Shown here piece after piece: positions 21,640 through 32,475 of a stretch of 64,000 nucleotides of DNA. Each line of letters starts with the position of its first letter. Within the stretch, counting starts at the first letter, position 1. The notes beneath the pieces are model-generated. The model was not told the origin of the DNA. It searched no databases and saw nothing but the letters and a program-made list of their open reading frames with translations. Made by a program: the position numbers and the translations under genes. The stretch spans positions 176,614,348-176,678,347 of the forward strand of contig CM024753.1 in assembly GCA_014218235.1 (NCBI GenBank). The letters are read 5' to 3'. The stretch comes from Colocasia esculenta (lineage: Eukaryota; Streptophyta; Magnoliopsida; Alismatales; Araceae).

Positions 21640-22050
21640 AGACTCATTTATTTCAGTCACAAAATAGGGACCGAATAGGGACCGAAATATTTCGGTCTCT
21701 AAATTTTGGGACCGATTAAATTCGGTCCCTATTTAGGGACCAAATAGGGACCGAAATATTTCGGTCTCTAATTTTGGGACCGATTAAATTCGGTCCCTAT
21801 TCGGTCACTATTTAGGGACCGAATAGGGACCGAAATATTTCGGTCTCTAAATTTTGGGACCGATTCAAATTCGGTCCCTATTCGGTCCCTATTTGGTCCC
21901 TATTTAGGGACCGAATAGGGACCGAATTTGAATCGGTTTCTAAAATATTTATTTTGGGACCGACTAAATTCGGTCCGTATTCGGTCACTATTTAGAGACC
22001 GAATAGGGACTGAAATATTTCGGTCTCTATAAACATTTTTTCTTGTAGTG
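21640..22050 (-). repeat. CACTA right terminal inverted repeat and subterminal repeats
   Basis: At least a dozen copies of GGGACCGAATAGGGACCGA and its complement alternate with TTTCGGTCTCTA, ending in TTCTTGTAGTG at 22050. The pattern mirrors 4899-5250 and includes palindromes such as GGTCCCTATTTAGGGACC. Confidence 0.92.
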
Positions 22051-22198
22051 TGGCTCCATTTGATAGCTTCAATAAATGTCTGCAAGCTCCATGCCCATGA
22101 TTGAAAGATAACTAGCATGCTTCTATAGGTAGCTTAGTATCTGCATGGTTAAGATAAAAACATAGATACCTCCATTCTTTTGAAGGTAGGTGAGGTAT

Positions 22199-22199
<1 letters not shown>

Positions 22200-22262
<63 letters not shown>
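22200..22262. repeat. (AT)n microsatellite
   Basis: About 31 uninterrupted AT repeats inside LTR-1. Such runs are prone to slippage. Confidence 0.95.
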
Positions 22263-22267
<5 letters not shown>

Positions 22268-22834
22268 ATAGAAAGGATTTCAAACAGATGTACAGTGCAT
22301 TTAAAGACAGACAGACGCTATATGGGTCATGCAAAAAGTTTCTCCGAGTCTTGACAAAAAGTGAGATGTGGTAGGTGAGTTCTGATAGATAGACCATACT
22401 GCTTATACCTACCACCGCATTGTCTGCAGACCATCTGTTATGCAACGTACGAACTATATGTCTGATAGTGAGTGAGAGAGCAGATATAAAATTCTTTCAA
22501 GTTTCAAAATAATGGAAATGAAATTTTAAATTTGAATATATTAGAGTCAAATTTTCTCGCTAAATCATTTGAATCTTGATAACAAAAAGAATAGAGTAAG
22601 TACAAAGCACACTGAATAAATTATCGTACAGATAACAAAGAGAATGTCACAGTGTACATCATGTGTTCATCTGTTGTTCATTAAATAATTCCATAATCAT
22701 TAGAACATTAATCGCACTAATAATATATTAATAATTTTGCTGCAAAAATAATAACAGATACTTAAAAACATCTAAGTGTAGATGATCAAGGAAGTTGATG
22801 TTATACTTCGACTTTCAAAGAGACGGAGTGAGAT

Positions 22835-23460
22835 CAACAAAATAACAGTAATCGGTGTGAGATATAGAAGCAATTGATGTTTGAGTGAAAGGTAATCGTT
22901 GTAAAAGACAATCGTTGTTTAAAGGTAATCAATGTCAAAGACAACCGATGTTTAAGTCTAATTGATGTAATCGATGTTTCTAAGGTAATCGATGTGAAAG
23001 ACAACCAATGTTCTAATGTAATCGATGTGAAGAATAATCGATGTTGACAGAACAGTAATCAATGTGGACTTAGAATCGATGTTTAAGTTAACTGTAATTG
23101 ATGTGATATTAAACAGTAATCGATGTAATATTAAAACAACAATCGGTGTGTCACTTCGACTGGACAAAATACAACATGGTCGGTCAAAATTAAACTTCGG
23201 ATTTGACGAAGTGGAACTTCGTATAAAACAGATCATAACATTTTCGGTCGAAGTGAACTTCGTATATAGCTTCGGATATGACGAAGTTAGCTTTGTATAT
23301 GACAAAGTTGGACTTCGAATGATCACGACCAAAACATGCATGACGAAGTGCCAGCTTCGTATATGATGAAGTGGACTTCATATATGACGAAGTGTAGCTT
23401 CGGATATGACAGAGCTAGCTTTGACTGAACATGATCAAAACATGTATGACGAAGTTGAAA
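22835..23460 (-). repeat. LTR-1 U3 word arrays (ATCGAT-type and CGAAGT-type)
   Basis: Two adjoining arrays. 22835-23130 holds about a dozen and a half AATCGATGT-like words (rc ACATCGATT). 23155-23460 holds GACGAAGT and CTTCG words spaced 15-30 bp, often as TTCGTATATGACGAAG. In LTR orientation the CGAAGT array comes first, as in LTR-3. Confidence 0.8.
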
Positions 23461-23604
23461 CTCAGTGTAAATCTATAATGGTAATGCAAGAATATATGTA
23501 TTCATGGGAGAAACATGATATAAAATATATTAATGATACTTTAAGTTAAACATGTGTTTTGTTATCACTAAAATAAAAGGATAAAATATAGGAGTGGTTC
23601 AACA

Positions 23605-23609
23605 ATTTC
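23605..23609. repeat. Target site duplication ATTTC, right copy of LTR-1 insertion
   Basis: Matches 4016-4020 exactly and restores the Copia-1 frame when one copy is removed. Confidence 0.9.
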
Positions 23610-24534
23610 ATTCTGAGGAATGAACATGTGAACAAAGTTGTCAGTTGCTACAGGTATTTCAGCCTGATTTTATAACTCCTCAAAAGAAATCTCTCGAGAA
23701 TATCCACTCCTACTGACTCCACCATCCTCAAGAAACCTTGCCTTATCTGTCTTTATAATGATGGGGACATGTGATGGACAATAAAACCTGTACCCCTTTG
23801 ATCTCTCTAGATAACCAATGAAGAATCTACTGGTTGTTCTAAGATCAAAAGCCTTTTCTTGTAGATTGTATGGTCTGGCCTCAGCAGGACATCCCCATGT
23901 GCATATGTAGTTTACTGAAGTTTTCCTACACGACAACTCAAAAGAAGTTTTAGATGCAACCTTCATAGGAACCTTGTTCAATATGTGTGCAGCTGTCTTA
24001 ATGGCCTCCCCCCACTAGGACAAGGGTAAGGTAGAATGACTTAACATTGTCTTGACCATTTCTTTAAATGTTCGATTCCTTCTTTCTACAACTCCATTTT
24101 GATATGGACTTCTATGGGTAGTATATTGAGGTATAATACCCTCCTCTTTAAGAAATCTTGCTAATGGTTCGGACCTTGGTCCCATCTCTGTGTACCTACC
24201 ATAGTACTCACCACCTCTATCAGACCTGACTATTTTGATTACTTTTTCTGATTGTTTCTCCACTTCCTTCTTGAACTCTTGAAAGACATTGAAGACATCT
24301 ACTTTTTCAAGAAATAAATAGATATACATGAATCTAGAATAGTCATCTATAAAGGTGGCAAAGTACCTTTTGCCACGCAAATATGGAGGAAAGGGACCAC
24401 AAATATCAGTATGGGTTATTTCAAGCACTTGAGAACTCCTAGTGGCATCATTATTAGGCGTGTGTGTTTGCTTTCCTTTTATGCAATCAACACATGTCTT
24501 AAAGTTAGTGAAATCTAGAGTAGGAAATACTCCT
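23610..24534 (-). pseudogene. Copia-1 pol: integrase core and C-terminal region
   Basis: On the minus strand: CVDCIKGKQTH (end of the HHCC finger), LEITHTDICGPFPP with the first catalytic Asp, IVRSDRGGEY with the second, and QNGVVERRNRT with the Glu, so the DDE triad is visible. HILNKVP, FELSCRKTS and RFFIGYLERSKGYRFYCPS follow (normally TPFELWTGRKPS and FVGYPERSKGYRFY). The upstream protease/gag part is cut off by LTR-2 at 24535. The longest open piece, 24015-24428, is intact, but stops occur around 23985-24015 and near 23665. Confidence 0.92.
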
Positions 24535-24704
24535 TGTTGAACAACTCAGATATTTTTATCTCTATGTTTTGGTGATAACAAAAGCTCATAAATATCATGG
24601 AGATTAAAGTATATATTTAATAAAAATTTTCATAATTATTTATGTCCAAAAACAAAGTAATTGTTATCTTTGTAAAATGAACTGCACTCAAGCTCATATT
24701 GAAC

Positions 24705-25175
24705 ACTGATATAATAACATATCGATTACTATTATAAGAAACATATCGATTACCATTTCAAGTTTAACGATTGCTTAGCATGTCCATATCGATTGCCTTT
24801 AAGCATATCGATTGTCTTTCATCATATCGATTGCCTTTCATCATATCAATTACCTTTAAGTATATCGATTGCCTTTTATCATATTGATTAACGTTATCAC
24901 ATCGATTGTCTTTCAGCATATCAATTGTCTTTTAATATATCGATTGTCTTTATCGCATATGGATTGCCTTTAAGCATATTGATTGTCTTTCATTATATCG
25001 ATTGTACTTATCGTCGATTATCTTTAAGAGCTTCTATCGATTGCTGTTCAATATCTCCATCGATTGATGACTAAGTGCCATATCGATTGTTGTTCAATCT
25101 CTATCGATTGCTCCTATCGATTAGTGTTGTAAATGTTATTTCACGTCGATTGGTGAACACTTAAGTTATGTTCAT
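24705..25175 (+). repeat. LTR-2 U3 array of ATATCGATTG words
   Basis: Around twenty near-copies of ATATCGATT(G/A)CCTTT spaced about 20 bp, with spacer words AAGC, ATC and CATC. Degenerate copies show mostly C/T changes (ATCAATT, ATTGATT). Confidence 0.88.
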
Positions 25176-25876
25176 ATCGATTGGTCATATTCTCAGTTTG
25201 AATTGACTGTCTTGGTGGACTATGAAATTTCAAATGACTTTCTGACTTTTATCTTATTATTTCTCTGACAGATAAAAAGCTCTGACCGCAGACTGTCAAA
25301 AGAAAACATGAACAAAAGACAAAAGAGGTATGGGCTATCTGACAGAAGACTTCTCTGGTCTAACATACATTTATTGTATGTAGGTCTATGATACATAAAC
25401 ACATATCTTGGACCTGCTACTGGCACCCTTGGAAGTATGGACTAGCTAGGAGTCATCTCTCTAGTCCAAGTAGCTAGTAGACTCATGAAGATGTTCATTA
25501 GACTCAAGAAGAAGGAAGAAGAAGAAGAAGAGCTTCAACAGATCTCTTCTGCTAGATGCATAAAAGGATGAAGCCTTGAAGTAGAAGAAAGTAGAGCCAA
25601 CTTGAAGATCTATCTAAAAGAGTGTACAGTCAGTGAGGAGCCTAAACACCATACACCCAAAGAAAAGAGAGAAAGAGCTTGTGCCCAAGAAGAAGTGTGC
25701 GCACAAGCAACCATTTGAAGTCTTCAAGCATTCAAGCCATTTTCTCTCTTCTCTCTCTCTGTGTGTGCATCATTGTAAATCTGGGGGAGAGTTTGTGAGT
25801 TGAGGGTTTAAGCTTCCTTGTGCTTATCTTGTCATCCTCTTAGCTCTCAGGTTGTTGTTGGAGATTAAGCATGCTA

Positions 25877-25881
25877 AGTTT
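25877..25881. repeat. Presumed target duplication AGTTT, left copy for LTR-3
   Basis: Five bases directly before the LTR-3 start. The right copy is not in the window. Confidence 0.5.
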
Positions 25882-27724
25882 TGTTGAACCACCCTTATAT
25901 TTTATCCTTTTGTTTTGGTAATAACAAAATCTCATGATTATCATAAATAACATGAATATATTTATCACCATTTTTCAAGATTATCTATGCATAAGAAATA
26001 ACATATTTTATTCGAAGCTTACTTCGTCATATACGAAGTCAGTTTCATCATATCCGAAGTCCACTTCGTCATATTCGAAGCTGGCACTTCGTCATGCGTG
26101 CTTTTGGTCGTGATCAGTCGAAGTCTTACTTCGTCATATCCGAAGTTATATATAATTTCACTTCGACTGACTGTTTGTTTCAGCTTCGACTGACAATGTT
26201 AATTTCTGAACATCCGAAGTTCACTTTGTCATATACGAAACTCTACTTCATCATATCTGAAGCTTCAATTCATACGACAATGTTATGATCAGTTTTATAC
26301 GAAGTGGAACTTCGTCATATATGAAGTTACACTTCATAATATCCGAAGTTCCACTTCGACCGATTGCGTTGTATTTTGATTCCAGTCGAAACTTTACATC
26401 GATTGTCTTCAAACATCGATTGTCTTCATGGATTGTCTTTAAAACATCGATTACTTTTTTGGACATTAATTGTCCTTAGACATCGATTGTCTCAAACATC
26501 GACTGCCCTGCTTAAACATAGATTACAGTTATACTTAAATATCGATTTCTTCATGGTTTGTTCTTGAACATCGATTGCTCTTGGACATCGATTACTCTTT
26601 GAACATCGATTGACTTAAACATCGATGCCTCTTCGAACATCGATTGCTTCATTTATACATCGATTGTTGTTTAAACATTGATTGCCTTAGACATCAATTG
26701 CCTTCATGCATTGATTACAGTTGTTTCATATCGATTGTCTTTAAGCAAACATCAATTGCCTCTCTATTTCTACTGATTGGTGTTATAAATATAATCTCAT
26801 ATCGATTGCTGTTATGACTCACACTGATTGGGTTTCAAAATGCCTTTGGTGCCCATTGAAAATTCAAACAACTTTCCAACTCTTATCTTGTTATTTCTCT
26901 GACAGATAAAAAGCTCTTACAATAGGCTATCAGCAGGGAAACATGGACAGAAGGCAAAATAGGATTCCTCCTTCCTGTAATAAAAGAAAAGCACCTAACC
27001 TTCTATTTCTAGCTATCTGCAAGAAATACAAATAGAAGGCAAAAAGAGGTATGAGCCAAATGACTTCTCGAGTCTGAACATCTGCAATGTATTTAATGTC
27101 TGTAGGTCCACCTTTACACATAGGCAACATCTTGGACCTGCTGCTGACATCCTTGAAAGTACACACCAACTGGAACATCTTCCTGCATTCCAAGTAGCCA
27201 ATAGGCACAAGAAGGAAGCCGTTAGACTCAAGAGAAAGAGAGCTGAAGAAGAAGAGAGCCAAGAAACTCCAACGACCATCTATCAACGGATCTCTTCAAG
27301 CTGCTCCATAAAATGGAGAAGCAAAAGCAAAAAGATAAAAGAAGGTAGTGAAAAAACCTAAAGATCATTCAAGGAGTGTACATCCAGTGAGCATCCAACT
27401 CCATACACACTCAAAGCAAGAAAGGAAGAGAGCTCAAGCCCATTCAAGCTGTCTTCCTTCTTTCTCATTCTCTCTCTGTGTGTCTTTGTGTATTTAAGAG
27501 AGAGAGAGCTGAGGGTTTAGCCTAAGGAGACTCTTGTCTTGTAAACTCTTTCCTTCCTAGGCTCAGTCTTAGATCACACATTTCTTAATTTATCTTGAGC
27601 TTGATCTTCAGGTCCTAGCTTCTGTGTTCAGAGGTGTTCCTCTTTGGTTGGAAGAGAAGGCTTGTTGTGCAAGCATTCCCCTTAATTAGAAGGGAAGACA
27701 AGCTTGCACATGGTGGTGACCATC
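25882..27724 (+). mobile_element. LTR-3, SIRE-like LTR, left part
   Basis: Starts TGTTGAACCACCCTTATAT, closely matching LTR-1 in inverted orientation (23604 downward), so both belong to one subfamily. It has the box TTTTGGTAATAACAAAAT, a CGAAGT array, an ACATCGATTG array and a TATA-like CCATAAAATGG near 27305. Later C/T-rich and GAGAGA tracts precede the 3' third. It is cut by Gypsy-2 at 27725, after CCATC. Confidence 0.85.
26010..26830 (+). repeat. LTR-3 U3 arrays: CGAAGT-type then ACATCGATTG-type
   Basis: 26010-26375 carries about a dozen CTTCGTCATATCCGAAGT-like palindromic words. 26395-26830 carries roughly twenty ACATCGATTGTCTT-like words. The order is the same as in LTR-1. Confidence 0.88.
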
Positions 27725-28899
27725 TATAACGGACCACGTCGTTCAAACTCGTTAACCCACTAACGAGCTTGACCCGACTCCGTCTCCCGTGAACAAGCCG
27801 TAGCCTCGCAAGGGATATCATGCACATGTCCGTGAAAATCCAAAAGAACATGCTGATATATATAAAAGATTCACAATCTCTTGCATATTCACATTAGATT
27901 TACATAGCCAAATTTTAACAGAAGTCAAAGGAAAATACATAAGCCTAGGGCATACCCCAAGGTATAAAAGAGAAAATCTACACTGCTGGAGGCGTCGGCC
28001 CAACACCGCTGCGATGCGGCTCTGAACTGGAAGATGGAAGAGAAACCTCCTGCTCTCCTTCACCTGTAGGGAGTAGGGGTGAGCCTCGCAAGTCACTGGC
28101 TCAGTAAGGAAACTCCCCCAAAGACCGAGCAAACTAAATTCAAGTACGTAAGCAGGAAGTTACGCCAGCAATTTATAAAATAAGCTAAGCAGGATATCAA
28201 AGCTGTAAATACCACTTACCACTTGTCGTTAACACAAACCAATTTAAATAAATAAACAGAAAAACTACAATTTGGTGTACGGGGTAAAGTAGAGAGTGCC
28301 ACACTCGAGCCACGTAGACTGGTTCACGACACCAGCAACTGACTCGGACAAACCACACAGGTCTAGCTCTCAGCCTCGCAGCTACGGACGAAAGGTCCAG
28401 CTGTCGCTCCACGGGAACAAGTCAAACAACTGTGGAGACCAACCAACACCACAACCGTGGACCACACTGCCGCAGGCCAATGCCTGGCACCTTTAGGGAC
28501 TCTAGCCTGAGCTCCCTAGAGTGAGGCACTGGTAACAAGACTAGTTGGGGACCAGTGACGTGTACTGGTGTCCGTACCCCCAACTACGAGCGCACTACAA
28601 GCAACAAAACAACAAACTCACACAAGTCGATGTTCCACTGTCGTCTTTCCCTCAGCCAGACGTACAACTCAAACTAAGGAGTGAGGGTATCCAGGACAGA
28701 TGACATAGACCTCGACGGTACAGTACAAGTACCGAGACAAGCCCCGAGCACAAGCCTGGCTCACACAGAACTCGGGGCACCCAACTGAAGAGGTAACCAC
28801 GGTAGGCGACGTACTACCCGCCACGCATACACACAAACCACGTGCACACCGCACAAGCCACGTGAAACCTCACGTCAACCATGTGAGCATAGCATGCTG

Positions 28900-31158
28900 T
28901 GTGGCGGAACGCCTCGTTCAAGCCCGTTAAACCACTAACGAACTTGATCCGAGTCCGCCTCCCGCGAACGGGCCGAAGCCTTGCAAGGGATATCATACAC
29001 ACGTCCGTGAAACACAAAGGAACACACCTGATCACATATATGATTCACCAACTCATATATAGTGTACAAGATTTACATAGCTAAATTTCAAAAAAAGTAC
29101 AAGAAAGTATAGGAGCCTGGGGCATACCCCGAGGTAAACTAGAACAACTGAAGAAAGAAACTACACTACTGAAGGTGCTGGTCCAACACCACTGCAACGC
29201 GGCTCCGAACTGGATGAGGGTAACGAAACGTCCTCCTCGACCTCACCTGTGGGGGGTAGGGGTGAGCCTCTCTAGTCACTGGCTCAGTAGGGAACTCCCC
29301 CAACACCGAGCAAACCAAAAACACAGATACAAAAGCAGTAAACTGCACTAGCAATTTATAGAACAACTAAGTAGGATATTAAAGCTGTACTTGTACTCAC
29401 CGTTTGCCGACTACGTAAAGCAACTGTAATAAATAAATGGAAAACCCAAACAGGTGTACGAGCTACAGTAGAGACTACCACACACGAGCCACGTAAACTG
29501 GTTCGCGACACCAGTGACTGACTCGGACAAACTAACACAGGTCTACCTCTCAGTCTCGCAGCCACGAACAAAAGGTCTAGCTGTCGCTCCACTTGGAAAA
29601 GTCAAACAACTGTGGAGACCAACTAAACACCACTCCTGCGGACACACAACCGCAGGCCCATGCCTGGCACCTTTAGGGTCTCTAGCCGAAGCACCCTAGA
29701 GTGAGGCACTGGAAAAGGACTAGTCGGGGACCAGTGTCGACAACCGGTGTCCGTACCCCCAACTAAGAGCGCGCTACAAGTGACAAAAAACAAACTCAAG
29801 AGTCACTGTCCCACTTTCGTCTTTCCCTTAGCCGGACGTATAACTCAAACAAAGAAGTGAGGGTGTCCAGGTCAGACGACACAGACCTCGACGGTACAGC
29901 ACAAGTACCAGGACAAAGCCCCAAGCTAACAGCCTGGCTCACAGAGAACCTGGGGCACCCAACTAGAGAGGTAACCACGATAGGCGTCGTATTACTTGCC
30001 ATGCACACAAAACCACGTGCACGTCACACACAAACCATGTGAAACGTCACATGAACCTCAAGTAACAACTGTCCACAACATGTGAACACAATACTGTTGC
30101 GTGTACATCACGCAACTACGCAAAGAACCAGCTAGCTACACAACCGAAGTGCTAGCTTCTAGAACCAAGCACTCTCAGAGTGCCACAAGTGCCAATGCAC
30201 TGCATCGTATTACCAAATACATCGAATAATAACAACTGTATAATCATATTAAATAAATCATGCACATTCAGACCACTCGGCTGTGGTCGCGAAATGGGCC
30301 TGTGTCGCCTTCATAACGCGACAACCCGATAGGTCGCCTTCAACACATTAACGCTACGCACAAACAAGTCGCATTCACAACCTTAACGCGACGGGTCGGC
30401 CCATCGCTACCTGATCGCAACAGGGGGATCCGTCGCCTTAATAGACGGAAACCCTAATCCGGGATCCCCTCCACGGATTACCAATCCACACCATGCAAAC
30501 CACCCTTAATTAGTGTTTTTCATGCTTTAATGGATTCCTAGGCATGATATCTATTGTGTAGAAAGCGTTAAACTGATCACACCCTGCATTCCACGTGATT
30601 CTCGCCCCGGAAACAGAAGGAGTCACCCTACCTCGCGAAGAACACACGATACAATGCTCCCCCGCATTCCTCTCACCCCACGCGAGCTTCCCACGGCACG
30701 AGCACGTCAAAAACACGGATTTCCACTAGAAATCGCCACAACTTCCCTTCCCCTGGCCGAGCAGAACTCACTACAGTTATGTCCGACTGGGGTTTCTTAA
30801 AAACACCCAACGGTTTAGAACGCGACGTATCTTCGCGTCGCGACCTGGTCTTGACGGACCTAGGCATCGCCTTCCTGCATGCCGCTCTGTGCGCTACACA
30901 TGGCGCACATGCAGATGACCAACGCCCCAAAGCGGCCACCAGAACGCGACGGTCACCTCGGTCGCGTTCAGAACGCGACACTCCTCCCTGTCACGATGAC
31001 AGGCTGAGGACACGGGGGTGCTGTAGGCCCAGACTATCGGCCTAATAGGCCCTTAAGACATGCACACATACCACACACAAACCACATTGGCCTCATGATA
31101 GCCATCACAACCACTAAGCACAGGATCCACGAGGATCTGAGAAACACGCGACGTTACA
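28900..31158 (-). repeat. Gypsy-1 3' LTR
   Basis: Minus strand from TGTAACGTCGCG (31158) to CGTTCCGCCACA (28900), 2,259 bp. It differs from the 5' LTR mainly by transitions and small indels. It is rich in GTCGC/GCGAC words between 30280 and 31000. Confidence 0.93.
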
Positions 31159-31266
31159 TTACTATCATCTAAAAAGAAATTTTGACCTCGAAATTCATAA
31201 CTTAAATATAAGAAGTTCCATCACACATATTTACGAGTACTATCATCTAAAAAGAAATGCAAGACC
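31159..31266 (-). other. Gypsy-1 3' untranslated region with degenerate polypurine tract
   Basis: Just before the LTR the minus strand reads TTTTTAGATGATAGTAA, where chromoviruses normally have a G-rich tract. The same sequence precedes the Gypsy-2 LTR (39317-39340), so the replacement is shared rather than a single-copy mutation. Confidence 0.55.
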
Positions 31267-32475
31267 TTATTCAAATAAGTAAGGATACCCTTTAGCCATT
31301 TCCTCAGCTAATTCCCAGGTATCCTCACCACCCAACCTATTCTCCCATCTCACCTTGACTAATTCAATTTCTTTATTTCTCAGCTTCTTTGTCTTTCGGC
31401 CAGTAATCTGCACTAGATACTCTGGCATAGTCTTATCCGGTCTCAAATCACCACCTTGGTAACTGATTATCTACGCTGGGTCTTCAATACACTTTCTTAA
31501 CATAGAAACATGGAAGATATCATGAACATCTGCAAAATCAGCTGGCAAATCAAGTCTATAAGCTGTTTCCTCAATTCTTTCTAACACATGAAAGGGTCCC
31601 ACATATCTCGGGCTCAACTTTTCGGTCTTTCCAAACCTCATAATACCCTTAGTAGGGGAAACTCTTAGAAACACAAAGTCTCCCACTTCAAACTAAAGTG
31701 GTCTTCTCTGATTATCGGCATAACTCTTCTGCCTGCTTTGAGCTACCTGCAACTTTTCTTTAATGAGCTTCACTATTTCCTTGGTTTGCTGAATTAATTC
31801 AGGACCCAACATCTGCCTTTCCCCCACTTCATGGTAGTTCAATGGGGTTCTACATGGTCTCCCATATAGAGCTTCATATGGTGCCATCCCAAGACTGGTA
31901 TGATAACTATTGTTATAGGCAAACTCAACCATACCTAAATGATGCTCCCAGCTACCTCCCCAAGCTAAACAACAAGCTCGTAACATATCTTCAATTGTCT
32001 GGATAGTCCTTTCTGTCTGACCATCCGTCTGGGGATGATAAGCGGAGCTATATCTCAACTCGGTGCCAATTACCCTCTGCAAACTCCTCCAAAAACTAGA
32101 AGTAAACCTTGGATCCCTATCAGATACAATAGTCTTCGGAATACCATGCAGTGGAACAATTCTATCAACATAAATCTTCGCTAATCTGTCCACTGTCCAA
32201 GACATACTTACTGCTACCAACCTGCACACTTTGGTTAATCTGTCAACAAATACCCATATTCCATTATGTCCTGAGGTTGACCTTGGCAAACCTACTACAA
32301 AGTCCATGGCAATATCATCCGATTTCCACTGTGGAATGGGCAATGGTTGCAATAGACCTCCAGGCTTTTGATGCTCTGCCTTGATCTGTTGACAAATTGC
32401 ACATCTTGAGACAAATTCTGCTATTTCCTTTTTCATATGAGGCCACCAAAAATGCTTCCTCATATCCTGATACAT
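31267..32475 (-). pseudogene. Gypsy-1 integrase with C-terminal chromodomain
   Basis: From Met at 32475: WWPHMKKEI, CAICQQIKAEH (the CxxC of the HHCC zinc finger), DFVVGLPRS with the first catalytic Asp, IVSDRDPRFTS with the second, and QTDGQTERTIQTIEDML with the Glu. GPFHVLERI and DVFHVSMLRKC-type residues follow, then a chromodomain-like end with EIELVKVRWENR and WELAEEMAKGYPYLFE. TAG codons occur near 31688 and 31468, both at sites that are Gln in relatives. Chromodomain integrases are thought to steer insertion to histone-marked heterochromatin, in keeping with this nested locus. Stop codon at 31267-31269. Confidence 0.93.

Larger units (their letters stand above)
4899..22050. mobile_element. 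CACTA (En/Spm) transposon, 17.15 kb, carrying host gene fragments
   Basis: The left end is CACTACAAGAAAAA at 4899. The right end is its inverted copy TTTTTTCTTGTAGTG ending at 22050. A 3-bp duplication TGG flanks it (4896-4898 and 22051-22053), as expected of CACTA elements. Both ends carry dense subterminal copies of TCGGTCCC/GGGACCGA. I find no TNPD/TNPA-like transposase, so it is presumably non-autonomous. The interior holds a 178-180 bp tandem array, a hAT relic and exons of XRN, PRAF, IspE, myosin XI and PurN genes with their introns, so capture was at DNA level. It inserted in LTR-1. Confidence 0.95.
4021..23604 (-). mobile_element. LTR-1, SIRE-like solo LTR (2.43 kb without the CACTA)
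   Basis: On the minus strand this begins TGTTGAACCACTCCTATAT at 23604 and ends CGATCGAACA at 4021, with TSD ATTTC on both sides. After subtracting the CACTA and its TSD the LTR is 2,429 bp. No internal coding region is present, so it is a solo LTR left by LTR-LTR recombination. It shares its start, a box like TTTTAGTGATAACAAAAC and a C-rich tract near its end (rc of 4046-4070) with other SIRE/Maximus-like LTRs here. Its U3 has ATCGAT-type and TTCG..CGAA word arrays (22835-23460). Confidence 0.9.
1441..24534 (-). mobile_element. Copia-1, decayed Ty1-copia element, interrupted
   Basis: A Ty1-copia retrotransposon lies on the minus strand in two visible pieces. The LTR plus reverse transcriptase/RNase H part is at about 1441-4020. 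The integrase part is at 23605-24534. The two are split by a SIRE-like LTR flanked by ATTTC duplications (4016-4020 and 23605-23609). Deleting the insertion and one duplication gives a single frame across the joint (PQNEIVGE), which is direct evidence of one element. The gag end is cut by LTR-2 at 24535. In-frame stops and frameshifts show it is dead. The left LTR boundary is approximate. Confidence 0.85.
24535..25881 (+). mobile_element. LTR-2, SIRE-like LTR, left part
   Basis: Starts TGTTGAACAACTCAG at 24535 after CTCCT (24530-24534), its presumed target duplication. It has the conserved box TTTTGGTGATAACAAAAG about 35 bp in, an ATCGATTG array at 24705-25175 and a TATA-like CATAAAAGG near 25559. 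It is cut at 25882 by LTR-3, and its remainder should lie beyond the window. Whether it is a solo LTR or part of a full element is unknown. Confidence 0.8.

Noticed and set aside
22180..22374. Open frame with a long Tyr-Ile run
   Set aside because: Pure translation of the (AT)n microsatellite.
24705..25175. CRISPR-like regular repeats (ATATCGATTG)
   Set aside because: Repeats are too short, degenerate and unevenly spaced, in plant LTR DNA, with no cas genes. They are U3 word arrays.
30779..31045. Arg-rich open frames in the gypsy LTRs (also 37764-38060, 54714-55088, 44272-44847)
   Set aside because: They arise from GC-rich LTR words or from the wrong frame of gag, show no domain and are not conserved between the LTR copies.
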